The notes below the pieces were generated by a model. That model ran no database searches and was not told where the DNA came from. It was given only the letters and a program-made list of their open reading frames with translations. Of a DNA stretch of 64,000 bases, positions 47,162 to 56,000 are shown piece by piece. Position 1 is the stretch's first letter. Each line of letters starts with the position of its first letter. Source of the stretch: Pseudomonas duriflava. Its GTDB lineage: Bacteria > Pseudomonadota > Gammaproteobacteria > Pseudomonadales > Pseudomonadaceae. Both the position numbers and the translations under genes were made by a program. Location of the stretch: the NCBI RefSeq assembly GCF_007830155.1, contig NZ_VLKY01000010.1:62001-126000 (forward strand), written 5' to 3'.

Positions 47162-49165
47162 TTATAAGGCCGGGCGAATACGCCAGATACCAAAGGGCAT
47201 TGACGGATCGAGACGCATCCACTGAGTCTTGCCGTGCCACGTCCAGCGATGGCCGGTCATGAGATCTTCGCCTTGCGTATCGGCATTGTCATCCAGGCCG
47301 AACTCCCAAAGTGGCAGCTCGAAATGAGCCTCCTGAGCATTGAATGGATCAAGACTCACGGCGACCAGAACAAAGTTTTCCAAGTCAGCTGTGTGCTTTC
47401 CAAAATAGAGAATGTTGTCATTGAACGCGTGGTAGAACGTGAGCCCCAGGTGCGTCTGCAAGGCAGGGTTCTGCTTGCGGATACGGTTAAGCTGGGCTAT
47501 TTCAGCCATGATGTTGCCTGGCGCGTACCAGTCACGTGGGCGGATCTCATACTTCTCCGAATCCAGGTACTCCTCCTTGCCGGGCGTCAAGGGTGCGCCC
47601 TCACACAATTCGAATCCCGAGTACATGCCCCATAGCCCTGATCCCATGGTAGCCAGCGCCGCCCGAATCAAAAAGCCGGGACGGCCACTGGTTTGCAGGA
47701 ATGTAGGGTTGATATCCGGCGTGTTGACGAAGAAGTTAGGCCGATAGCAGTCACGCAAGGGTGGTTCGTTGAGCTGGGTGAAGTACTCCGTCAGCTCCGC
47801 TTTGGTGTTTCGCCACGTGAAATAGGTATAGCTCTGCGAGTAGCCGATTTTCCCTAGCCGCGCCATCATTGCTGGCTTGGTAAAGGCCTCAGCAAGGAAC
47901 ATCACTTCCGGATCCCGGCCACGAATATCGGCAATCAACCACTCCCAGAACGGCAGGGGCTTAGTGTGCGGGTTGTCGACCCGGAAGATCTTTACGCCCT
48001 GCTCGACCCAAAGCCACACCACATCACGCAAGGCCAACCACAGGTCCGGGACGGCGTCCTTGGCATAGAAATCAACATTGACGATGTCCTGATATTTCTT
48101 TGGCGGGTTTTCTGCGTAACGCATCGAGCCGTCCGGGCGCCATGAGAACCAGCCTGGATGCTCTTTTAACCAAGGATGATCAGGCGAACATTGGATAGCA
48201 AAGTCCAGGGCAATTTCGAGGCCATGCTCAGCGGCTGCAGCAACCAAGGCACGAAAATCTTCGAAACTGCCGAGTTGAGGATGGATGGCGTCGTGTCCGC
48301 CGTCTGGGCTGCCGATGGCATACGGGCTGCCCGGCTGGTCAGGGCCAGCGCCCAAGGTGTTATTTTTGCCTTTGCGGTGCGCCAGACCGATCGGATGGAT
48401 CGGCGGGAAATAAAGCACGTCAAAGCCCATGTCGCGCACTCGCGGCAACTGATCAATGACGTCGCGGAAAGTGCCATGCCGCTCGGGACTGTCTGTCTGC
48501 GAACGCGGAAAGAGTTCATACCAACTGGCGAACTGGGCTTTGACCCGCTCGATATCCAGCGGATATTCGATACTGTGGGTCAGGTGTGGATAGGCATCGG
48601 CATCACGCATCGTGCGCTCGGCTTCCGAGCCCAACAGCAAGGCCACCTTCTCGCCTTCGCTGCCGCACTGGTCAAACCGGCTTAGCAACGACTCAAGGCC
48701 GGGGCGCACGTTCTCATCGGCACGTTCTAAAGCTTTTTCCAGGTGGATCCGCCCTTCCCATAGCTCTAGACCGATCGGAACGCCTGCACCATATTTCTTT
48801 TCGAGCTCATAGCGGTAGCTGCCATATACATCCCACCATGCCTGCACGACAAACTCATGGCGAGCCACTTGAACCGGTGTGAACTCGCCTTGCCAGAGAT
48901 CGTTACCCAGGAGCTCAAGAGGAGCCATTTGCCACTCTTCGTCGCCCTCTACACGCCAGAGCACACAGGCGGCCAGCTTGTCGTGACCATCAGCAAAGAT
49001 AGTTGCCTTGACAGTAATAGGCTGCCCTGCAATGCCCTTGGCCGCGAACATGCCATTATCGACAGCCGGACTGACTGACTCGATCGCGATACGGGGCGCC
49101 TGGGCAGCAGTGGATGGATCGTAGGGAAGCAACGCGAGCGAACCGGGAAGATCGGAATTCGACAT
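47162..49165 (-). CDS. glgE: alpha-1,4-glucan:maltose-1-phosphate maltosyltransferase GlgE
   Basis: A 667-residue GH13_3 enzyme that transfers maltosyl units from maltose-1-phosphate to alpha-glucan. The nucleophile is in KIFRVDNPHTKP near residue 388 and the acid in FLAEAFTKP near residue 417; NTPDINPTFLQ and YFPPIHPIG are family features. The N-terminal beta domain and helical insert match the family length. The ATG at 49165 has AAGGAG nine bases upstream. It is the first gene of the operon glgE-treS-glgB. The cluster therefore holds the full route trehalose to maltose-1-phosphate to branched glucan. Confidence 0.94.
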   Translation of the reverse strand: MSNSDLPGSLALLPYDPSTAAQAPRIAIESVSPAVDNGMFAAKGIAGQPITVKATIFADGHDKLAACVLWRVEGDEEWQMAPLELLGNDLWQGEFTPVQVARHEFVVQAWWDVYGSYRYELEKKYGAGVPIGLELWEGRIHLEKALERADENVRPGLESLLSRFDQCGSEGEKVALLLGSEAERTMRDADAYPHLTHSIEYPLDIERVKAQFASWYELFPRSQTDSPERHGTFRDVIDQLPRVRDMGFDVLYFPPIHPIGLAHRKGKNNTLGAGPDQPGSPYAIGSPDGGHDAIHPQLGSFEDFRALVAAAAEHGLEIALDFAIQCSPDHPWLKEHPGWFSWRPDGSMRYAENPPKKYQDIVNVDFYAKDAVPDLWLALRDVVWLWVEQGVKIFRVDNPHTKPLPFWEWLIADIRGRDPEVMFLAEAFTKPAMMARLGKIGYSQSYTYFTWRNTKAELTEYFTQLNEPPLRDCYRPNFFVNTPDINPTFLQTSGRPGFLIRAALATMGSGLWGMYSGFELCEGAPLTPGKEEYLDSEKYEIRPRDWYAPGNIMAEIAQLNRIRKQNPALQTHLGLTFYHAFNDNILYFGKHTADLENFVLVAVSLDPFNAQEAHFELPLWEFGLDDNADTQGEDLMTGHRWTWHGKTQWMRLDPSMPFGIWRIRPAL

Positions 49166-49263
49166 CGAGCCTGACTCCTTAGTCTAGTGTTGACTGGCGC
49201 AATCCTGGCCAAAACCGGGCGGCTGAAAAGCGCCGGGCTATCAGGTACGGCCTGTATGGATAA

Positions 49264-49285
49264 ATCAGGCTGCGACCAGCCTGAT
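49264..49285. promoter_or_regulatory. inverted repeat upstream of glgE
   Basis: Perfect 8-bp arms ATCAGGCT and AGCCTGAT around a six-base spacer, about 100 bases before the glgE start. It could be an operator or a leader hairpin; no T-run follows. Confidence 0.35.
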
Positions 49286-49417
49286 AACTATGGAAATCTG
49301 AGCCGAACGCCGAGGGAAAAGTTCAGGAAAATGATGCAGGCAGAAGCGATTCGCCCCAGAGGTGCGAATCGTTAAGAGAAAGAAGGCAAGGGTAGGCTTT
49401 TACGAAAGACGGAAACT

Positions 49418-49440
49418 GGCTGGCCAGGCAACGGCCAGCC
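49418..49440 (-). terminator. hairpin after mexS
   Basis: Perfect stem GGCTGGCC / GGCCAGCC (49418-49425 with 49433-49440), 9 bases after the mexS stop in the minus direction, followed by AGTTTCC. The T-run is short, so strength is uncertain. Confidence 0.6.
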
Positions 49441-49448
49441 CTTGAGCG

Positions 49449-50465
49449 CTATTCGACAACCAACACAACACGCCCAGACAACGGGCCACTTTCCACCAGT
49501 CGATGGGCCTCGATGAAGTCCTCGAAGGGTAACGTGTAGGCAATAAGCGGTTTGAGCAGACCGTCACGGGTCAGTTGGTTGATATCGGCCAGTGCGCGCT
49601 GGATGGACTCGGTCTGCGGCTCGATGCCCAGCTCCGGATGGCCGGTGAAATCCAGAATACTATGCCGATGGATCTGCAAGTGCTTCTTGAACGCCGCGCA
49701 GGCCGGAAACGAACTTTCGTTGCCACCGCCCATACCGTACAAGATCAGCTTGCCTCGGGTTGCAGCCAGATCACCCAAACGGCACATCTGCGGCCCGCAC
49801 AAGGCGTCCAACACAACTTCGACGCCTCGCCCTTCGGTGAAGCGCTCTACCTCAAGAACCAGATCCTGTTCATCCGTGGCCACTACTTTCGCCGCGCCGC
49901 GGGCCTTGAGCATAGCCCGATTTTCCGCCTCGCTCGTGGCCGCAATAACACGTCCGCCCAACGCTGTGGCCAACTGCACAACGGCCGGGCCCATACAGTT
50001 GTTTGCCTCGGTGATCAATACGCTCTGCTCGGGCTTGAGCTGAGCAACATCGACCAGGGCAAAGTAGGCGAGCAACAGGCCGGTATAGTGCACGGCCGCC
50101 TCAGCCGGACTCAAGTTATCCGGATACTCCGTAAGGGAGCTATGCGGCATCAAGACCACATCACCGCTGGCCGGATAATCATTTAGCGAATGTCCAGGGA
50201 AACTGGCTACCCGCATGCCAGGCTTGAAAGTATGGACACCCTCGCCCACATCAAGCACTTCACCTGCCAGTTCGTATCCGAATCCTGCTGGCAACGTGGC
50301 AGACTCATCGGCTAAATTTTGGCGCCAGAGCACATCGCTCCAACTTACTCCCAGAGCCTGTACAGACACCAGTACCTCTCCCGGCCCCGGTTTAGGCGTG
50401 GGTTGGGACTCGCACTGCAGGACATCGGCTACGCCGAACTGGTGAAATCGAATCACACGAGACAT
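49449..50465 (-). CDS. mexS: MexS-like zinc-type oxidoreductase, modulator of MexT
   Basis: A 338-residue medium-chain dehydrogenase/quinone oxidoreductase. The GroES-like part (PGPGEVLVSVQALGVSWSDV, then GYELAGEV) is followed by a Rossmann fold with ITEANNCMGPAVVQLA in place of the usual glycine motif and ILYGMGGGNES. Length and position, divergent from mexT, match P. aeruginosa MexS (PA2491, 339 residues). In that species loss of MexS activates MexT and MexEF-OprN, probably through a toxic metabolite it removes. I chose the ATG at 50465 with GAGG upstream; the open frame continues 141 codons into and beyond the mexT start but without family sequence. It appears intact. Confidence 0.88.
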   Translation of the reverse strand: MSRVIRFHQFGVADVLQCESQPTPKPGPGEVLVSVQALGVSWSDVLWRQNLADESATLPAGFGYELAGEVLDVGEGVHTFKPGMRVASFPGHSLNDYPASGDVVLMPHSSLTEYPDNLSPAEAAVHYTGLLLAYFALVDVAQLKPEQSVLITEANNCMGPAVVQLATALGGRVIAATSEAENRAMLKARGAAKVVATDEQDLVLEVERFTEGRGVEVVLDALCGPQMCRLGDLAATRGKLILYGMGGGNESSFPACAAFKKHLQIHRHSILDFTGHPELGIEPQTESIQRALADINQLTRDGLLKPLIAYTLPFEDFIEAHRLVESGPLSGRVVLVVE

Positions 50466-50628
50466 CACGGACCTCGTTAGTAGGCTTCGTATTAGCACTG
50501 ACTCTATCCAAGCTGGCGATTCAATGCCACCTGCCCGTATCGATAATGTCCATGCCTGACGATGATAGGACGGCTTGACGTAAACGATTACGAGGCTCAG
50601 CCTCTGCTCGATTGCACAAGGACAAGCC
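50466..50628. promoter_or_regulatory. mexS-mexT divergent promoter region
   Basis: The 163-base gap between the divergent genes must contain both promoters. A minus-strand match to part of the MexT consensus (ATCA-N5-xxxxAT-N4-ATTAT) can be made near 50540-50567 but is weak. Confidence 0.35.
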
Positions 50629-51543
50629 ATGAATCGCAACGACCTTCGCCGGGTAGACCTCAATCTTTTGATTGTATTCGAAACGCTTATGCGCGAACGC
50701 AGCGTGACACGTGCCGCCGAAAAATTATTTCTCGGCCAGCCGGCCATTAGCGCTGCCCTCGCCCGACTTCGCGCCCTGTTCGACGACCCGCTGCTCGTAC
50801 GCACCGGGCGTACCATGGAGCCAACGCCCCGGGCGCAGGAAATCTTCTCGCTGCTATCTCCTGCCCTGGACTCAATCTCCTCGGCCATGAGTCGGGCTCA
50901 GACCTTCGAGCCGGCCAAGGCCGAGCGCGTGTTTCGTATTGGCCTTTCGGATGATGTTGAGTTTGCCCTGCTACCGCCGCTGCTGCGCCGACTTCGGGCC
51001 GAAGCGCCCGGGGTAATACTAGTGATTCGGCGGACTAATTACATGACGATGTCCAGCCAGTTATCTTCAGGTGAGATCACCGTTGGGGTCGCCTATACCA
51101 ACGAGCTGCCGGCCAATGCCAAACGCAAGGTGGTGCGCCTGACGCGCCCCAAGCTCCTGAGAGCAGATACGATTCCCGGCACGCTGAGTCTTGAGGATTT
51201 TTGTGGACGCCCTCATGCCCTGGTCTCATATGCCGGCGACCTGAGCGGCTACATTGATGAGTCTCTCACCGCCTTGGGTAAGCAACGCCGCGTGGTACTG
51301 GCCGTCCCGCAATTCAATGGGCTTGGGACGCTGCTTGCCAATACCGACCTTATCGCCACTGTGCCCGACTATACCGCTCAGGTCCTGGCTGCTAATGGCG
51401 GCTTGCGCGTCGAAGATCCACCGCTTGACTTACCTAAGTTCGAGCTATCCATGGCCTGGAGCGGCGTACATGATAATGACCCCGCCGAACGCTGGTTACG
51501 CTCGCGTATACAAATGTTTGTGGGTGACCCTGATACTTTTTAA
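50629..51543 (+). CDS. mexT: LysR-family activator MexT of the mexEF-oprN efflux operon
   Basis: A 304-residue LysR regulator. The helix-turn-helix is near residues 20-45 (VTRAAEKLFLGQPAISAALA), and the effector domain contains GLSDDVEFALLPPLLRRL, LPANAKRKVVR, VPQFNGLGTLLA and NDPAERWLRSRI. These agree closely with my memory of P. aeruginosa MexT, whose active form is also 304 residues. Some strains of that species carry an inactivating insertion; nothing similar is seen here. The ATG at 50629 has AAGGA upstream. It lies just before mexE and divergent to mexS, as in P. aeruginosa. Confidence 0.93.
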   Translation: MNRNDLRRVDLNLLIVFETLMRERSVTRAAEKLFLGQPAISAALARLRALFDDPLLVRTGRTMEPTPRAQEIFSLLSPALDSISSAMSRAQTFEPAKAERVFRIGLSDDVEFALLPPLLRRLRAEAPGVILVIRRTNYMTMSSQLSSGEITVGVAYTNELPANAKRKVVRLTRPKLLRADTIPGTLSLEDFCGRPHALVSYAGDLSGYIDESLTALGKQRRVVLAVPQFNGLGTLLANTDLIATVPDYTAQVLAANGGLRVEDPPLDLPKFELSMAWSGVHDNDPAERWLRSRIQMFVGDPDTF

Positions 51544-51574
51544 TTAAGGGCTGGTATTACCACCTAATTAAAAA
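51537..51574. promoter_or_regulatory. 38-bp interrupted palindrome at the mexT stop
   Basis: Outer arms TTTTTAATTA (51537-51546) and TAATTAAAAA (51565-51574) are exact reverse complements. Inside them TGGTA and TACCA flank a single T. The mexT stop codon is in the left arm. It could be a weak terminator or a protein site. The centre overlaps the third copy of the repeated element. Confidence 0.45.
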
Positions 51575-51584
51575 CTAGCATTTC
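51547..51584 (+). repeat. repeated intergenic element, copy 3
   Basis: AGGGCTGGTATTA at 51547-51559, then C, four bases and TAATT, six bases and TAGCATTTC, matching copy 2 apart from three extra bases. It ends 133 bases before the mexE start. Confidence 0.5.
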
Positions 51585-51610
51585 TTGTACTGATGAAGTT
51601 TTCTCTACTT

Positions 51611-51652
51611 ATCATTTCCATTGATAGTAGTTTTCAGATCATTCGATTCGTA
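51611..51652 (+). promoter_or_regulatory. candidate MexT-binding region before mexE
   Basis: ATC-N9-GAT (51611-51625) fits the nod-box module used by MexT. A second partial match to the recalled consensus (TTCA-N5-TTCGAT-N5-TCCAT) lies at 51633-51657. Both are upstream of mexE at a sensible distance. Neither is a full match. Confidence 0.35.
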
Positions 51653-51716
51653 TCCATCTAGCACTCGCTGCACACTCCGCCCACTCTCTTACTCCTTTCG
51701 ACCGGCGGATACGAAC

Positions 51717-52949
51717 ATGGAACAGTCATCGACTCTCTGGCGATCCTCTTTAGTTCTTACAAGCCTTCTCCTCCTCAGCGCTTGCGGCCGAGAACCCGAG
51801 ACGGCAACCTCTGCTCCTCCTAAACCCAAGGTCAGCGCCGCCCACGTTCTTGAGCAACCTGTCACTGAATGGGACGAAGTTACTGGCCGCCTGGAAGCTC
51901 CTGAATCGGTCGTTATCCGTCCCCGGGTGTCCGGGTATATCGACCGGGTTGCCTTTCACGAGGGTGCCCAAGTCAAGAAAGGCGATTTGCTTTTCCAGAT
52001 CGATCCCCGCCCCTTCCAGGCAGAGGTAAAGCGGCTTGAAGCTCAAGTGCAACAGGCCCGGGCACACTTCCAGCGCGCCCAGAGCGAAGCACAACGTGGC
52101 GAGCGCCTGCGTGCCAGCAATGCTATTTCGGCCGAAGTGGCCGATGCCCGGACCAGCGAGGCGCTTGAGGCAAAGGCTACCCTTGGCGCGATTCAGGCCC
52201 AACTGGAAGCGGCACGCCTTGATCTGGGCTTTACGCAGATCAAGGCCCCAATCAGTGGGCGCGTAGGTAGAGCCGAGGTCACGGCGGGGAACCTTGTCAA
52301 TGCTGGTAACAGTACCCTGACGACACTAGTTTCCACGGACAAGGTTTATGCCTATTTCGATGCCGATGAGCGTGTATTCCTGAAATACGCCGACCTGGCG
52401 CGTCAAGGTGCTCGCGGCGAAGCCAGTCCTGTATTCATGGGGCTCTCCAACGAGAGCGGTTATCCTCACCTGGGTAAGATGAACTTTGTTGATAACCAGG
52501 TTGACCCACGCACCGGTACAATTCGGGGCCGCGCTGTCTTCGATAATGCAGACGGCCAATTCACCCCTGGTCTTTATGCCCGGCTCAAGCTTGTTGGCAG
52601 TAGCACTTATAATGCCATGCTGATCAAGGACGAAGCCGTGGGAACCGACCTAAGTAAGAAATACGTCATGGTTATCAAAGATGACGGCACCATAGATTAC
52701 CGCACGGTGGAGCTAGGGCCGAAAATCGAAGGGCTGCGTATCGTACGCACCGGTCTCGCACAAAACGAGAAGATTATTGTTAATGGCTTACAGCGCGTCC
52801 GTCCCGGTATCCAGGCCGATGCAGACATTGTACCGATGGCCGATACAAAAACCCTGGCGGCCTTGAAGCGGCAACGCGACCTGGTAGCCGAAAGCCTACC
52901 TGGTCAACGCGAGTCGCTTCAGCTCACCGCCAACGACGCACGCCGTTAA
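51717..52949 (+). CDS. mexE: RND efflux periplasmic adaptor MexE
   Basis: A 410-residue membrane-fusion protein with a lipoprotein signal (LLLLSACG, cysteine near residue 24). It has lipoyl and hairpin domains (RPRVSGYIDRVAFHEGAQVK, then LLFQIDPRPF, then APISGRVGRAEVTAGNLVN) and a beta-barrel region with DNQVDPRTGTIRGRAVFDN. It links the inner-membrane pump MexF to the outer-membrane channel OprN. Sequence and length agree with P. aeruginosa MexE (414). I chose the ATG at 51717; the longer frame adds residues before the signal peptide. The ribosome binding site is weak. The gene is expected to be under MexT control. Confidence 0.93.
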   Translation: MEQSSTLWRSSLVLTSLLLLSACGREPETATSAPPKPKVSAAHVLEQPVTEWDEVTGRLEAPESVVIRPRVSGYIDRVAFHEGAQVKKGDLLFQIDPRPFQAEVKRLEAQVQQARAHFQRAQSEAQRGERLRASNAISAEVADARTSEALEAKATLGAIQAQLEAARLDLGFTQIKAPISGRVGRAEVTAGNLVNAGNSTLTTLVSTDKVYAYFDADERVFLKYADLARQGARGEASPVFMGLSNESGYPHLGKMNFVDNQVDPRTGTIRGRAVFDNADGQFTPGLYARLKLVGSSTYNAMLIKDEAVGTDLSKKYVMVIKDDGTIDYRTVELGPKIEGLRIVRTGLAQNEKIIVNGLQRVRPGIQADADIVPMADTKTLAALKRQRDLVAESLPGQRESLQLTANDARR

Positions 52950-52976
52950 GCCCAACCCTATCTCGCACCAGCCTGG

Positions 52977-53001
52977 CATCACCTCCCCTATGGAGGTGAT
53001 G
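52977..53001 (+). other. hairpin in the mexE-mexF spacer
   Basis: Perfect 10-bp stem CATCACCTCC / GGAGGTGATG with a five-base loop, between the mexE stop and the mexF start. No T-run follows, so it more likely tunes mRNA decay or translation than ends transcription. Note that the right arm contains GGAGGTGATG, a sequence like a ribosome binding site plus start codon, here buried in the stem. Confidence 0.6.
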
Positions 53002-53038
53002 GCGGTCTGTTGCCTGCGTTTTTTAAAGGAATGCACCG

Positions 53039-56000
53039 ATGAATTTCTCTCAGTTCTTCATCAAGCGCCCCATCTTCGCCGCTGTGCTGTCATTGATCAC
53101 TCTGATCGCTGGCGCTATCTCGCTGTTTCAATTGCCGATCAGCGAATATCCTGAAGTGGTGCCCCCTACCGTCGTGGTACGCGCCACCTTTCCTGGCGCC
53201 AACCCTAAAGTAATCGGCGAAACTGTTGCCGCACCGCTTGAGCAGGCCATGAACGGCGTCGAGAAGATGCTGTACATGTCTTCTCAAGCAACTGCCGACG
53301 GCAAGATGACGCTGACCATTACGTTTGCCCTGGGAACTGATTTGGACACTGCTCAGGTCCAGGTACAGAACCGGGTAACCCGCACCCTTCCCAAACTTCC
53401 TGAAGAAGTGCAGCGCTTGGGTGTAACTGCAGACAAAGCTTCCCCTGACCTTGCCATGGTGGTTCACCTTACCTCCCCGGATGAGCGCTACGACATGCTG
53501 TACCTGTCGAACTATGCGCTGATCAACATCAAGGACGAACTGTCCCGACTCGATGGCGTAGGCGACGTGCAGCTGTTTGGCCAGGGAGAGTATTCGCTTC
53601 GTGTCTGGCTGGACCCTAACAAAGTCGCCTCCCGAGGCTTGACTGCAACGGACGTAGTCACCGCGATTCGCGAACAGAACCGTCAGGTTGCTGCTGGCTC
53701 TCTCGGCGCACCGCCTTCGGCTACGGATAATAGCTTTCAACTAGCGATCAATACCCAAGGTCGTCTGGTGACCGAAGAGGAATTCGAGAACATTATCGTG
53801 CGAGCCGGGCCGCAGGGTGAGATTACACGTCTGCGTGACATTGCACGAATCGAGCTGGGCTCCAACCAGTACGCTTTGCGCTCGCTGCTAAACAACAAGC
53901 CGGCTGTGGCCATTCCGATCTTCCAGCGCCCTGGCTCCAATGCCATCGACTTGTCGAACCAGGTACGTGCCAAGATGGCTGAGCTCAAGCAGAGCTTTCC
54001 CCAGGGCGTCGACTATTCCATTGTTTACGACCCGACCATTTTCGTTCGTGGCTCTATCGAGGCTGTTGTACATACCCTGTTCGAAGCGATCGTGCTGGTT
54101 GTACTGGTTGTCGTCCTGTTTCTACAGACGTGGCGCGCCTCAATCATTCCCCTGGCTGCCGTACCGGTTTCCTTGGTTGGCACCTTTGCCTTGATGCATA
54201 TGTTCGGCTTTTCCCTTAATGCCCTCTCGCTTTTTGGGCTGGTATTAGCAATCGGCATTGTGGTGGACGATGCCATTGTGGTCGTCGAAAACGTAGAGCG
54301 AAATATTGGGTTGGGTCTGTCGCCTGTTGCAGCGACTCAACGAGCCATGCGCGAAGTGACCGGGCCGATCATTGCCACTGCTCTGGTACTTTGCGCGGTA
54401 TTCGTTCCTACAGCCTTCATTTCAGGGCTTACAGGGCAGTTCTATCAGCAATTTGCCCTGACCATTGCTATTTCTACCGTAATCTCGGCGTTCAATTCAT
54501 TAACCTTGTCGCCAGCCCTTGCTGCCGTCCTGCTTAAAAGCCATGACGCGCCCAAAGACGGTTTCTCCCGTCTGCTGGACAAACTGTTCGGTCGTTGGCT
54601 GTTTGCACCCTTTAATCGAATGTTCGAACGCGCAAGCCATGGCTACGTTGGTATCGTTACCCGTGTGCTTCGCCGTGGCTCGATTGCCTTGGTCGTCTAT
54701 GCCGGTTTGCTGGCGTTGACCGTGTTTGGCATGGCTAACACGCCGACCGGCTTCGTGCCACAACAAGACAAGCAGTACCTCGTGGCCTTTGCTCAGCTGC
54801 CAGATGCCGCCACGCTGGACCGTAGCGAAAATGTGATTAAGCGGATGTCGGAGCTGGCACTCAAGCACGAAGGAGTCGAGGCGACCGTCGCGTTCCCGGG
54901 CTTGTCCATCAATGGGTTCACCAACAGCCCGAACAGCGGCATTGTGTTCGTAACACTCAAACCCTTTGAGGATCGTAAAGACCCGAGCCTATCGGCCAGC
55001 GCTATCGCAGCGCAGCTGAATGGTGAGTTCGCCAGTATCCAGGAATCCATTATTGCTATCTTCCCACCGCCCCCCGTGCAAGGCCTGGGGAGCATTGGCG
55101 GTTTCCGTCTGCAGGTAGAGGACCGCGGCAACCTGGGCTACGAAGCACTCTTCGCCCAGACCCAGAATGTTTTGGCTAAGGCTCGCCAGTTACCAGAGCT
55201 CGCTCCGCAATCCTTGTTCACCAGCTATCAGGTCAACGTGCCGCAGATCGATGCCAATATCGACCGAGAAAAAGCCAAGACCCATGGCGTGGCAATCAGC
55301 GATATCTTCGATACCTTGCAGGTTTACCTGGGCTCGCTGTACGCAAACGACTTCAATCGATTCGGCCGTACCTTTCAAGTTAACGTTCAGGGCGACCAGC
55401 AGTTCCGCCTGGAGCCCGAACATATCGGTCAGTTGAAAGTACGCAACAACATGGGCGACATGGTGCCGCTTTCGACCTTTGTGAAGATTAGCGACACAGC
55501 CGGGCCTGACCGTGTCATGCACTACAACGGCTTTATCACAGCCGAAATCAACGGTGCGCCAGCTCCAGGCTACAGCTCTGGACAGGCCGAGGCGGCGCTA
55601 GAAAAATTGCTGAAAGAGGAATTGCCCAACGGCATGACCTACGAATGGACCGAGCTGACCTATCAGCAGATCCTGGCGGGCAATACTGCGCTTCTAGTCT
55701 TCCCGCTGTGTGTGCTGCTCGCCTTCCTCGTGCTAGCGGCACAGTACGAAAGCTGGAGCCTGCCGTTGGCTGTCATTCTGATTGTACCCATGACGCTGCT
55801 ATCAGCTATTACTGGTGTAATTCTGTCTGGGGGCGATAACAACATCTTTACGCAGATCGGCTTGATCGTACTGGTGGGCTTGGCCTGTAAGAACGCGATC
55901 CTGATTGTAGAGTTTGCCAAGGACAAGCAGGAAGAAGGCATGAATCGCGTAGCAGCCGTACTGGAAGCTTGCCGCCTGCGGTTACGGCCGATCCTCATGA

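Noticed and set aside
54236-54247. Fourth match to the repeated motif (GGGCTGGTATTA)
   Set aside because: It encodes the conserved FGLVLA stretch of MexF, so codon choice explains it better than a site.
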